Source: a bacterium (GTDB lineage Bacteria; UBP7; UBA6624). From it: DNA of 30,500 nucleotides. This document shows, one piece after another, positions 7,183 through 15,016 of this stretch (its first letter is position 1; each line of letters opens with the position of its first letter). The position numbers were made by a program, and so were the translations under genes. The notes beneath the pieces were generated by a model. That model made no database searches, was not told where the DNA came from, and saw only the letters and a program-made list of their open reading frames with translations. The stretch is taken from NCBI GenBank assembly GCA_014384545.1, contig JACNFQ010000051.1, positions 1-30,500 of the forward strand, written 5' to 3'.

Positions 7183-9998
7183 CCCTCCAAAGCGCGCCCT
7201 GTAGGTCCTACACCCTCTTTGGCAATCTCCAAGGGTGCCCCCTCTGCGACAAGTTCTCCCCCACCGTCTCCTCCTCTTGGGCCCAACTCCAACAACCAAT
7301 CTGCATGAGCCAACACCTGCAAGTTATGTTCAATCACCACCAAACTATTCCCTTCCTCAACCAATGTGTCAAAGACCGCCAACAACCGTTCAATGTCGGT
7401 GGGATGAAGCCCCGTGGTCGGTTCGTCCAACAGAATCAGTTGTTTCCCCTTTCTCGTCTTGCCTAGATGTCTGGAGAGTTTCAGGCGTTGGGCCTCGCCT
7501 CCACTTAGGGTCGTTGCTGGCTGACCCAACCGCATATATCCAAGACCGACTTTCTCAAGGACTTCTAATCGCCTCCTAACGGGTCGAGAGTGCTCAAACA
7601 GAGTGAGGGCATCATCCACGGTGGTATTCAGGACTTCAGAGATATCTAATCCGTTGTACTTGATAGCCAACGCTTCGGGACCATATCGATTCCCCTTACA
7701 AACGGGGCAAGGAACCGTGATGTCGGGCAAGAAATGCATCTCAATTTCTCGGACACCGCTCCCCTTACAAGACTCGCATCTTCCTCCCTTTACATTGAAA
7801 CTAAAGAACCCAGGTCCATACCCTTGGGCTTGAGCCTCGGGGACCCTAGAAAAGAGCTTCCTTATCGTTCCAAACAGGTCGGTATAGGTTGCGGGGTTGC
7901 TTCGAGGTGTTCGCCCGATGGGACTCTGATCAATCAAGAGTATCTTCTCAAAGTGGTCCACATTTCTAATCGCTTTCGCTAGAGAAGGGGAGAGCGAGCC
8001 CAGTTGCTCCATCTCTTTCGCCCCCTCGACAAGAACACCCTCTAAGAGAGTGCTCTTTCCAGACCCCGATACGCCTGTAAGAACGACCAATCCACCCGAG
8101 GGGAAATGGAAATCTCCTCCTTTCAGGTTATGGAGTGAGGCACCCTTGATAGAGACTCCCTTCTTGAGTATTCGGGCAGTTCGGGAGGGGGTGGGGTTGC
8201 CCAAGACCCAAGGACCCGTCAAGCTGTCAGGGTGTCGCAATGCCTCTTGAGGCTTACCTTGTGTGACAACCTCTCCCCCTTGTTCACCCGCACCTGGACC
8301 CATTTCCACCAACCAATCTGCAGCCCCTATCGTAGCTGGGTCATGTTCTACCACCACGACGGTGTTACCCAAGACAACCAGCTCCTTTAGGGAGTGAACT
8401 AAGCGTGTGGCATCGTCGGCATGGAGACCTATTGTGGGCTCGTCAAGTACATAGAGAACACCCGTCATCCGTCCCCCCAATTGTCGAGCCAATCGAATCC
8501 GTTTGGCCTCGCCACCCGATAGGGTCCTTGAAAGGCGGTCCAAATCGAGATAACCCACGCCCACCTCTAAGAGGAAGGAAGTGCGATGCTTGATTTCGGT
8601 CAGAATGGGTTTGGCAACGAGAGACTCCCTATCGGGGAGATGACTCAGTTGGTCCTCTACCCATCGATTGAGATCAGTAATACTCCACCCAGACAGGTCC
8701 GAAAAGGAGAGACCCTGAAACTTCGCCGAGCGTGCTTCTGCCCTTAGTCTTTTGCCCGTGCAAAGGGGGCAAACTGATTCTCGAATGTACCGATTCAGCC
8801 TCGTTCGGATGGCGGGACTCTTCGTCGTTGATAACTTTTTCCACAGGGCAGCTGCAATCCCCTTGATAGGGTGGTTGAAATGGAATTTGCGTCCCCTCCG
8901 GCTCCTCAGGACATAGGCGACCTTCTCTCCCTTTGAACCATGGATGAGCAAATCAAGCACCTTAGTAGGGAGTTCACCCATGGGGGTGGTTGGGTCGCAT
9001 CCCATCGCTTCAAGCACCCCCCGTGCCGACGCTTGGTGCCACCGATCTAACAGCCTCTCCTTTAGAGGGCGAAATCCACCCTGCAACAGACTTTTCTTTG
9101 GGTTGATCAAACTATGGCGATGAACAGCTTCTACCAGTCCCAATCCTTTACAGCGAGGGCAGGCGCCTTCGGGAGCATTAAAGGAGAAGAAACGGGGCGA
9201 AAAGGGAGGAATCGTCATTTGGCACTTGGGGCAAGATGCCAATTCGCTAAAGAGAATCTCATCCTCTCCTTGAGGATTCGTTAGGTAGAGATTCCCTTCG
9301 CCCCGATCAAGAGCTGTTCGCAACGCGCCTCGAATGCGCATGGGGTCGGTACTCCCCATCACGATCCGATCAACGACCAAGTCTAGGTCGTGGGGTTTGT
9401 TGGGGTCCAAAACGATTTCTTCATCCAACCGCAAGAGGGTCTTGTCTGCTCTAACCCTAGAGAAACCTTCCGTCTTTAGGGCGGCTAGGAGATTCCCAAA
9501 TGCACCTTTTTTCCCTCTAGCAAGAGGAGCCAATACCATAAGCCTTCGGTCTTTTTCCAGAGCCAAGACACGGTCAAGAATCCTATCCAAGTCTGTTCCA
9601 GAGGCTTCGCAGTCGCATTCGGGGCACCACGGCACAGCGATACGACCATAGAGGAGTCTAAGATGGTCCAGAATCTCAGTACTTGTACCCACCGTGCTAC
9701 GAGGGTTTCTAGAAAGAGGTGCTTGATCAATCGCAATCGCAGGGCTAATCCCCTCAATCCTGTCCACCTCTGGTTTCTGGATTTCACCTAAGAACTGTCG
9801 GGCATATGCGGAGAGGCTATCTAGATAGAGTCGTCTTCCCTCAGCACATAAAGTATCAAAGGCGAGTGAAGACTTTCCCGAACCACTTGGCCCCGCAATG
9901 ACGGTCATCGCTTTATGAGGAATCACAAGAGAGATGTTCTTGAGGTTGTGTACCCTTGCCCCCAATATCCGTATCCCACCGGAGTTTTGGTTAGTCAA
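7167..9998 (-). CDS. uvrA: excinuclease ABC subunit A
   Basis: A 943-residue DNA-damage recognition ATPase that loads UvrB. It is a tandem ABC protein. First Walker A is GPSGSGKSS (36-44), and the second is LTGVSGSGKSTLLEG. Signature motifs are LSGGEAKRIRLARQLG and LSGGEAQRLKLSRHLG, each followed by a Walker B ending in DEPT (VLYVLDEPTIGLHAD, LILLDEPTTGLHPTD). Zinc-binding Cys clusters are present (CPKC...CPRCKG; CESCKG...CPVCKG), along with CPLCTG. Length and order are those of a normal UvrA. The start is TTG at 9998, overlapping the end of the GspF/PilC-like gene by 8 nt; the N-terminal IRILGARVHNLKNI requires a start at or near this point. Confidence 0.97.
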   Translation of the reverse strand: MTNQNSGGIRILGARVHNLKNISLVIPHKAMTVIAGPSGSGKSSLAFDTLCAEGRRLYLDSLSAYARQFLGEIQKPEVDRIEGISPAIAIDQAPLSRNPRSTVGTSTEILDHLRLLYGRIAVPWCPECDCEASGTDLDRILDRVLALEKDRRLMVLAPLARGKKGAFGNLLAALKTEGFSRVRADKTLLRLDEEIVLDPNKPHDLDLVVDRIVMGSTDPMRIRGALRTALDRGEGNLYLTNPQGEDEILFSELASCPKCQMTIPPFSPRFFSFNAPEGACPRCKGLGLVEAVHRHSLINPKKSLLQGGFRPLKERLLDRWHQASARGVLEAMGCDPTTPMGELPTKVLDLLIHGSKGEKVAYVLRSRRGRKFHFNHPIKGIAAALWKKLSTTKSPAIRTRLNRYIRESVCPLCTGKRLRAEARSAKFQGLSFSDLSGWSITDLNRWVEDQLSHLPDRESLVAKPILTEIKHRTSFLLEVGVGYLDLDRLSRTLSGGEAKRIRLARQLGGRMTGVLYVLDEPTIGLHADDATRLVHSLKELVVLGNTVVVVEHDPATIGAADWLVEMGPGAGEQGGEVVTQGKPQEALRHPDSLTGPWVLGNPTPSRTARILKKGVSIKGASLHNLKGGDFHFPSGGLVVLTGVSGSGKSTLLEGVLVEGAKEMEQLGSLSPSLAKAIRNVDHFEKILLIDQSPIGRTPRSNPATYTDLFGTIRKLFSRVPEAQAQGYGPGFFSFNVKGGRCESCKGSGVREIEMHFLPDITVPCPVCKGNRYGPEALAIKYNGLDISEVLNTTVDDALTLFEHSRPVRRRLEVLEKVGLGYMRLGQPATTLSGGEAQRLKLSRHLGKTRKGKQLILLDEPTTGLHPTDIERLLAVFDTLVEEGNSLVVIEHNLQVLAHADWLLELGPRGGDGGGELVAEGAPLEIAKEGVGPTGRALEGWLKK

Positions 9999-11013
9999 TG
10001 ATCTTCATAATCTCGTTGAAATAGTTCGCATAAAACGAGGTGACCACCATCCCCACAAGAACGGCAGCCAACAAGAGGGTTAGGACGCGAACGCCCCCCA
10101 CAATCCCCTTTGCTACCATGCGTGCTTCAGAGCGTTGAAGTTTGGCCAGCGATGCGAGCCCCTCAGAAGATCCACTCTTCCCCCAAGTGGACATCGCCCC
10201 TCGACCCAACAGGTCCATCAACCTGATTCGCTTCATCGCGCTCATCAAGTCTAGTCCCGTTCGTACCCCATCCGCAGCGTGCCTAGATTCCCTTTGGGTG
10301 CGCTTTTCGCCACTAGCTTCTCCTGCCAAGACCAAGGCATCGGGGAGGAGTAGTCCAGCTTCGATTCCCATATGGAGAGTTCCCAAAAGGCGGGCGCGTG
10401 CCAAACGACGACGGTATCCTGCCACGAGGGGCGTGATACCCAAGAGCCCCTCTACGACGGCACGGAGGGGGGGGATGCGTCTCAAGAATGGTTTCCATAA
10501 CAGATGGAGCCCCAAGAGGATGAGGCTAAACCCGCCCGGTCCAGCAGGAATCAACCCTTGGGGTTGATCTACAAGCCCCTCCATACCTTCTGTGAACATT
10601 CCATTGACAAAGGGTCCCAAGACCAAAGTTGTAACCGCAACTCCGCCCAGTACGATACCGGGCCAAATCATGACGCCCTTGATTTGATTCTGGAAACGAG
10701 CTTCTTCGTCAAAGTGATGTGCCAGTTCACGGAGCGTATGGGGGAGATGTCCTGACGACTCTGATGCACCAATCAACTTGGAAACAAAGGGCGGAAAGAG
10801 AGCGTGTTCGGGGAGAAGGGCATTCGCCAACCCCCCCTTAGGTCCTACGCGTTGCGCTAATCTATAGGTCGCTCTTTGATAAGCTCGAGGCGAGGTGCTT
10901 TGGAGTTGCTCTAAAGCGAGGGGAAGCGAAACTCCAGCATGGAGCATAGCCCCCAACGAGCGCAACCACGCAGCCAAATGACCTGGTGGGGCGGCACTAG
11001 GGGCGTGGGACAA
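9991..11013 (-). CDS. GspF/PilC-like type II secretion inner-membrane protein (solitary)
   Basis: About 340 residues with the layout of the type II secretion F / type IV pilus PilC family: a cytoplasmic helical domain (LAAWLRSLGAMLHAGVSLPLALEQL), a conserved KLIGASESSGHLPHTLRELA segment, and a hydrophobic segment (GVMIWPGIVLGGVAVTTLVLGPF). A second helical domain follows (AGLLLPDALVLAGEASG), ending in a C-terminal membrane helix (RVLTLLLAAVLVGMVVTSFYANYFNEI). These proteins form the inner-membrane platform that couples the assembly ATPase to pilin polymerisation. No ATPase, pilin or secretin gene is beside it. The start is uncertain: TTG at 11013 lacks a ribosome-binding site, and an internal ATG at about residue 23 is an alternative. 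The gene follows the 84-residue protein by 9 nt and overlaps uvrA by 8 nt. Confidence 0.8.
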   Translation of the reverse strand: MSHAPSAAPPGHLAAWLRSLGAMLHAGVSLPLALEQLQSTSPRAYQRATYRLAQRVGPKGGLANALLPEHALFPPFVSKLIGASESSGHLPHTLRELAHHFDEEARFQNQIKGVMIWPGIVLGGVAVTTLVLGPFVNGMFTEGMEGLVDQPQGLIPAGPGGFSLILLGLHLLWKPFLRRIPPLRAVVEGLLGITPLVAGYRRRLARARLLGTLHMGIEAGLLLPDALVLAGEASGEKRTQRESRHAADGVRTGLDLMSAMKRIRLMDLLGRGAMSTWGKSGSSEGLASLAKLQRSEARMVAKGIVGGVRVLTLLLAAVLVGMVVTSFYANYFNEIMKIID

Positions 11014-11022
11014 AAGGTGGGG

Positions 11023-11277
11023 CTAGCCCCCCGACTGAGAAAGAAAGCGTCTCTCTAAATACCCAGGGTCTTTTGAACCGTTTTCCTCAACCATTTCACG
11101 GAACGAGACGATAACGTTCTCGTTGTCCATGCCCACCACCAAGCCATAAACACCTTCATGAATCTTCTGAGGATCGTTTTCATCTCGAACGACATCAAAC
11201 CAAAGGATATCTCCCTCGTTGAATACGCCCTCTTGACTGTAAGGCCGTACGGGCTTCTTGCTAATCGTTTTCTTCAT
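11023..11277 (-). CDS. hypothetical protein (84 aa)
   Basis: I do not recognise this family. It is a small soluble protein with a Lys-rich N-terminus (MKKTISKKPVRPY) followed by a compact beta-like core (EGDILWFDVV, HEGVYGLVVGMDNENVIVSF) that could be an SH3-like barrel. It has no signal peptide or membrane segment. The start is well supported: AAGGAG lies 7 nt before the ATG, and the ATG overlaps the stop of the Ig/cohesin-like lipoprotein gene by 4 nt. It lies between two lipoproteins and a GspF/PilC-like protein, so a cytoplasmic role linked to envelope assembly is possible but is inference from position only. Confidence 0.75.
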   Translation of the reverse strand: MKKTISKKPVRPYSQEGVFNEGDILWFDVVRDENDPQKIHEGVYGLVVGMDNENVIVSFREMVEENGSKDPGYLERRFLSQSGG

Positions 11278-12077
11278 CTTATTTCTCCTTGTTGACTTGG
11301 ATCGATGTATGCAACCTGAAGAGGTTGCCCCTTACTGTCCCAAATCCCTTGGTTTTTCGCGGCTGTGGCAAAGCCTATTGAACCCTCTTCGGGCAAGGCG
11401 TTGTCACGGAGTTCATAGCGGATAACCAAGAGAGAACCTCCAACGCGCTCTTCTCTACCGTGGGAGACCAAGGCGATATCTAAAGTTCCTGGCTTTGCGA
11501 GGTCTGTCAAGACGGTCCAGCTACTCTGTTCTTGAGCGGACAAACCGATCAAGCCCACCGATTGCAACCGAAGTGCTGAACTGGGGAACAACACCCTCAC
11601 GAAAGCACCTGATAGAGTCTCTACACCCCGCGTTTTCAGTTGAACAAGATAGGTTTCCCCTTCCTCAACAGAAAGTGGGGGAACGATAATGATCTCAAGT
11701 TCTTGGTGGGTAAGAGTAATCTTCTCGGTTCGTTCTACAAACTGAGCCCTGTCTTTTACCGAAACAGAAATGACGACTTCGTCGGCATCGTCATCAGCAA
11801 CCCAAGAAATCAAGGGCGTTTCTCCCCCCGAGAGAATCTTCCCACCTTGAATATTCCATTGATAAACGAGGCGGTCAAAATCGGGGTCTGTTGCTGTAGC
11901 ACGGGTCGATGCACTACCCCCAGCGGGAACAAATGCGGGAATGGTGGACAACGATTCAATGACAGGTTTCCGGTTGGCGGTGGTCTGTGCACTTGAAGGT
12001 GGGCGAGCTCGACCGGGTTGCGAACCAGAACAGGCTGCCAAAATGGACCCCGCAATAAGGAGAATAGAGCGCTTCAT
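11274..12077 (-). CDS. putative lipoprotein with Ig/PKD-like and cohesin-like domains
   Basis: 267 residues. The N-terminus MKRSILLIAGSILAACSGS is a lipoprotein signal with lipobox L-A-A-C (Cys16). A Ser/Thr/Pro-rich linker leads into an Ig/PKD-like domain (about 38-125, with ATATDPDFDRLVYQWNI and ISWVADDDAD resembling repeated beta-sandwich adhesion folds). A second beta domain (about 130-250) has the feel of a cohesin fold: GETYLVQLKTRGVETLSGAF, then VRVLFPSSALRLQSVG, ending in SIGFATAAKNQG. Cohesin-like domains occur in cellulosome scaffolds but also in non-cellulolytic envelope proteins. No dockerin is visible nearby. ATGA overlap with the propeller lipoprotein gene upstream and with the 84-residue gene downstream shows tight coupling. 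Domain calls are by eye. Confidence 0.7.
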   Translation of the reverse strand: MKRSILLIAGSILAACSGSQPGRARPPSSAQTTANRKPVIESLSTIPAFVPAGGSASTRATATDPDFDRLVYQWNIQGGKILSGGETPLISWVADDDADEVVISVSVKDRAQFVERTEKITLTHQELEIIIVPPLSVEEGETYLVQLKTRGVETLSGAFVRVLFPSSALRLQSVGLIGLSAQEQSSWTVLTDLAKPGTLDIALVSHGREERVGGSLLVIRYELRDNALPEEGSIGFATAAKNQGIWDSKGQPLQVAYIDPSQQGEIR

Positions 12078-13159
12078 CCTGATGTTTCCTTCTCTTTTTT
12101 CTTCCCTCTATTCCTAAAGAAGAGAAAGGCAATAACCCCAAAGGCGACCAAGACTCCCGGTCCCACCGAACGACCCGAATCCGGGATGATAGCGCCACGA
12201 GGCAATGCCTCGAAATCAACGGGAAGCGAGTTCAGTGGAATCCTCTTAGTGACCTCCAATGTGAGGGGATCAGCGCCAAAGAGGAAAGGAGCGTCTACCG
12301 AAACGAGAATCAATCCTTCAGCAAAAGAGAGATGGGTGGGTGCCATATCAAACCGAATCTTTCCCCTAGTTTCACCAGTCAGTGTATCGATAACATGGAC
12401 AAACCGAGTGCGCATATCCGCTGCCATCACCAAAGAGGAATCTTCACTAAAGGTCACATTCTGAGGAGCGTCTGTAACGGGTACGGAATGAGCGAGAGTC
12501 TCGCCCATTGCATCATAAATCTGAACGGTATCTGCTTGAGTGAGGGTCACAGCAAACCACTTGCCATCTGGACTAACAGCTAAGTCACTGGGTGAATGGG
12601 AAAGTTGGCGCACTCTGAGAACTTCTTTCGTTTGAGCATCAATAATATAGACCTTAGCAGAGTTTGCCCGGAGCGCATAAATCAGATGACGGTCGGGACT
12701 AGAACGGAGCATATGAACGGTGTTTCCCAGTTCAATATACCCCGTTCTTTCGCCTGTTTCCACATCAAAAACCGAAACGCCCAGTGCCTCCATCGTATCG
12801 GGGTGGGCAATCGTAGAAAAAACCTCTTTCCCACCAGGACCAATCGCCAAGTTCAACGGAAAGCCTGGTGTCTGAAGTTCTCTCTTTACAGAGCCCTTTG
12901 CCAAGTCCACAATCACAATCGTCCCGCCATGTTGATTGGTGACATACCCAAGCCCCTGTTCGGGGTAGAGATGGATGTCTGAAAGTCCCTCTCCTGCCAT
13001 AAACCGTCTTTGAACTTGCTCTAGGTCTACATCGACAACGAGAACTTCATCGGGGGATCGGTTGACGAGGTATACAAGAGTGTGGTCTAGGTTCACACCT
13101 TGGCAAGAGGTAAAGACTATTCCTAGAATAAGAAAAGAAGCAAGACCCACAGAACGCAT
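12074..13159 (-). CDS. YVTN-type beta-propeller putative lipoprotein with C-terminal membrane anchor
   Basis: 361 residues. The N-terminus is a signal with a probable lipobox, VFTSC (Cys19). Then follow six or seven blades of the 40-odd-residue YVTN/NHL-type repeat, recognisable as YVTNQHGGTIVIVDLAKG, SVFDVETGERTGYI, VYIIDAQTKEVLRV, AVSPDGKWFAVTL, VQIYDAMGETL and VHVIDTLTGETRGKI. The C-terminus is odd for a lipoprotein: a PDSG motif (331-334) is followed by a hydrophobic helix (VGPGVLVAFGVIAFLFF) and a basic tail (RNRGKKKEKE). That is the three-part layout of PEP-CTERM/VPDSG-type sorting signals, or simply of a C-terminal anchor. The ATG has AGGA about 10 nt upstream. Propeller proteins of this type are usually surface or periplasmic binding scaffolds. 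It overlaps the cohesin-like lipoprotein gene by 4 nt. Confidence 0.8.
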   Translation of the reverse strand: MRSVGLASFLILGIVFTSCQGVNLDHTLVYLVNRSPDEVLVVDVDLEQVQRRFMAGEGLSDIHLYPEQGLGYVTNQHGGTIVIVDLAKGSVKRELQTPGFPLNLAIGPGGKEVFSTIAHPDTMEALGVSVFDVETGERTGYIELGNTVHMLRSSPDRHLIYALRANSAKVYIIDAQTKEVLRVRQLSHSPSDLAVSPDGKWFAVTLTQADTVQIYDAMGETLAHSVPVTDAPQNVTFSEDSSLVMAADMRTRFVHVIDTLTGETRGKIRFDMAPTHLSFAEGLILVSVDAPFLFGADPLTLEVTKRIPLNSLPVDFEALPRGAIIPDSGRSVGPGVLVAFGVIAFLFFRNRGKKKEKETSG

Positions 13160-13171
13160 AGGGGTATTATC

Positions 13172-13387
13172 CTACGAGAAAACCCAGAAAAGAATCAATC
13201 CGGCTAAGATGAAAGCGACCGTTGCCATACGGAATCTCTCTTTGGCGACGGGTGTTCCACGCACCAGCATCCCTTCCTTCACCGCTTTGAGCGCTCCAAG
13301 AATCAACAATAGCCCCGAGAGACCCATCGTTAGACGGAGAAGGAAACCAAGGATATCTGTTAACGGTGAAAGATCAGGAGGTGCCAT
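13172..13387 (-). CDS. small two-helix membrane protein (71 aa)
   Basis: The protein has an N-terminal region MAPPDLSPLTDILGF, a first hydrophobic segment (RLTMGLSGLLLILGALKAV), a hydrophilic loop (KEGMLVRGTPVAKERFR) and a second hydrophobic segment (MATVAFILAGLILFWVF). The pattern of two helices with a GxPxxxxK-type loop is like VirB2/TrbC-type small pilin subunits, but length and identity are too weak to call it one. Its ATG lies inside the last codons of lgt (14-nt overlap), and it precedes the propeller lipoprotein by 12 nt. Confidence 0.6.
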   Translation of the reverse strand: MAPPDLSPLTDILGFLLRLTMGLSGLLLILGALKAVKEGMLVRGTPVAKERFRMATVAFILAGLILFWVFS

Positions 13388-14303
13388 CAGGCGACGGCTC
13401 GGACAGTTCTTCTTTCGTTTCCCATTCGCCTACATTGCCCGTCCAAGGGCTGGGACCTTTCCCCTTGGCAGATAAAACCATCCACAAACCCACCAGGGCA
13501 AGGGGGAAAGAGACCAATTGGGTAAGGGTGTAGGACGCACCTCCAAAAGAAGGGTCTTCCCAGACTTTCAGATAAAGTGGGTTATCTCTAAAGGGCTCTT
13601 CAATGACGGAGCGCAACACCGAATACCACATGATGTAAGAACCCGAAAGCCACCCTTCTTCCCTAAGTTTCTTGCCACCCCACCACAAGATTCCAAAAAG
13701 GATAGCACCGACTGCCATCCCATAGAGTTGTGAAAAATGGACGGGTCCCCGAACGATCTCTCCCCCTTGGTTCAAGCAGTCCCAGACCGAAACCCCCCAT
13801 TTGGAACAAGTTCCCGAATACCCGGTGGCACTCTCTGGCCATGTAAACCCAAGGGGTGAATCCGTCAGCCTTCCAGCCGCATCATCCCCATTCATTACAT
13901 TCCCCATGCGTCCCAAGATGATGCCTAACGCAGCAGGGGGGGCTAATAGGTCTAAAAGGCGACGCAAAGGGATCTTCTTTTTGGCACCCCAAACGGCAAA
14001 CGCCAAGATACCTCCAATAATGCCACCGTGAAAGGATAGACCTCCATGCCAAAGGGCGAAAACTTCACCTCCTGAATCTTGAAAATCGCTCCAGTTCGTT
14101 GCCACATAGACGAAACGGGCACCCACAATTCCAGAAATAACCGCCCAAACCAATCCATCCTCAAAGCTCTTAGGCTCTAAACCGCCCCCTCTTGAACGAA
14201 TCGTTCGAGCTGTCCACCAAAAAGCGAGGAAAACGGCAGAGGCCATAAAAAGCCCATACCATCTCAGTGTAAAACTACCGATCGTAAAAATCTCTGGATG
14301 CAT
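13374..14303 (-). CDS. lgt: prolipoprotein diacylglyceryl transferase
   Basis: Lgt transfers the diacylglyceryl group from phosphatidylglycerol to the lipobox cysteine of prolipoproteins in the inner membrane. The 309-residue protein has multiple membrane helices. Motifs are WHGGLSFHGG (with His92), GRMGNVMNGD (131-140, canonical GRxGNFxNGE with Glu replaced by Asp), HFSQLYG, and RSVIEEPFRDNP. An insertion with two Cys (GYSGTCSKWGVSVWDCLN) sits before HFSQLY. The start is ATG at 14303, with GGAG 8 nt upstream; the TTG two codons earlier has a worse position. The C-terminal tail is long and acidic (TGNVGEWETKEELSEPSPD). Two lipoprotein candidates lie just downstream in the same run. Confidence 0.95.
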   Translation of the reverse strand: MHPEIFTIGSFTLRWYGLFMASAVFLAFWWTARTIRSRGGGLEPKSFEDGLVWAVISGIVGARFVYVATNWSDFQDSGGEVFALWHGGLSFHGGIIGGILAFAVWGAKKKIPLRRLLDLLAPPAALGIILGRMGNVMNGDDAAGRLTDSPLGFTWPESATGYSGTCSKWGVSVWDCLNQGGEIVRGPVHFSQLYGMAVGAILFGILWWGGKKLREEGWLSGSYIMWYSVLRSVIEEPFRDNPLYLKVWEDPSFGGASYTLTQLVSFPLALVGLWMVLSAKGKGPSPWTGNVGEWETKEELSEPSPDGTS

Positions 14304-14318
14304 AAGCAAAACTCCCCG

Positions 14319-14984
14319 CTAAAACGTTACCCATTCGCCTGGGGCGGGGGTATGAACGGTAATCTGTGGTCCTACGGCTTCAACGAAAGCATCTGCATTA
14401 TCTTCAATGATGTCAAATGTACCGTAATGCATAGGAATAGCGATGGGTGCCCCCACCATGCGGACAGCTTCGGCAGCGTGGTCGGCACCCATCGTAAAGC
14501 GATTACCACAAGGGACTAGGGCGATTGTGGGGGCATAAAGGGCACCGATAAGAGCCATATCCCCAAATAATCCTGTGTCGCCAGCGTGGTATACCGTCTG
14601 TCCTTCCATCTCAATCACAAAACCTGTGGGGTCGCCAAGGTGGGCTGTATGTTGGGCGTAGACACAGTGAACGATCGTGTCGCCTACTTGTACGGCACCA
14701 CCAATATTCATCGGCTCCACTTTCGATACACCCGCTTCCCCTGCCGCAAGGGCTAACTCAACCTGAGCCACAACTCCGGCACCCGTTGCCTTTGCCAAGG
14801 GGATAACATCAGGCCAGTGATCATGGTGGTCATGTGTCGCTAAAACCCAGTCCACATCAGTAAGGTCTGATAACGGGAAGGGCGCTTTGGGATTGTCCGT
14901 AAAAAAGGGATCAATGACGAGGGTCGTTTCTGACCCTTTGAGCAAGAATCCGGATTGACCTAGGAACTGAAGTTTGAGGGACAT
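14319..14984 (-). CDS. UPF0173-type metal-dependent hydrolase (metallo-beta-lactamase fold)
   Basis: 221 residues with the metallo-beta-lactamase fold. N-terminal KLQFLGQSGFLLKG leads to THDHHDHW (the HxHxDH zinc motif), then HTAHLGDPTGFVIE, YHAGDTGLFGDM and IPMHYGTF. This is the layout of the UPF0173/YtkL family, whose physiological substrate is not established. The start is the ATG at 14984, about 11 nt after AGGAG. That AGGAG is one arm of a second inverted repeat, CTCCT-A-AGGAG (14996-15006), so the ribosome site may be partly masked in the mRNA. It lies 15 nt upstream of lgt and 32 nt downstream of ftsK. Confidence 0.9.
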   Translation of the reverse strand: MSLKLQFLGQSGFLLKGSETTLVIDPFFTDNPKAPFPLSDLTDVDWVLATHDHHDHWPDVIPLAKATGAGVVAQVELALAAGEAGVSKVEPMNIGGAVQVGDTIVHCVYAQHTAHLGDPTGFVIEMEGQTVYHAGDTGLFGDMALIGALYAPTIALVPCGNRFTMGADHAAEAVRMVGAPIAIPMHYGTFDIIEDNADAFVEAVGPQITVHTPAPGEWVTF

Positions 14985-15016
14985 AGATATCACATCTCCT
15001 AAGGAGGAATCCTAAC

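Noticed and set aside
7183-7299. N-terminal extension of uvrC by 39 codons
   Set aside because: It overlaps the end of uvrA, is Arg/Gly-rich and is a frame shadow; UvrC normally begins just before the GIY-YIG domain.
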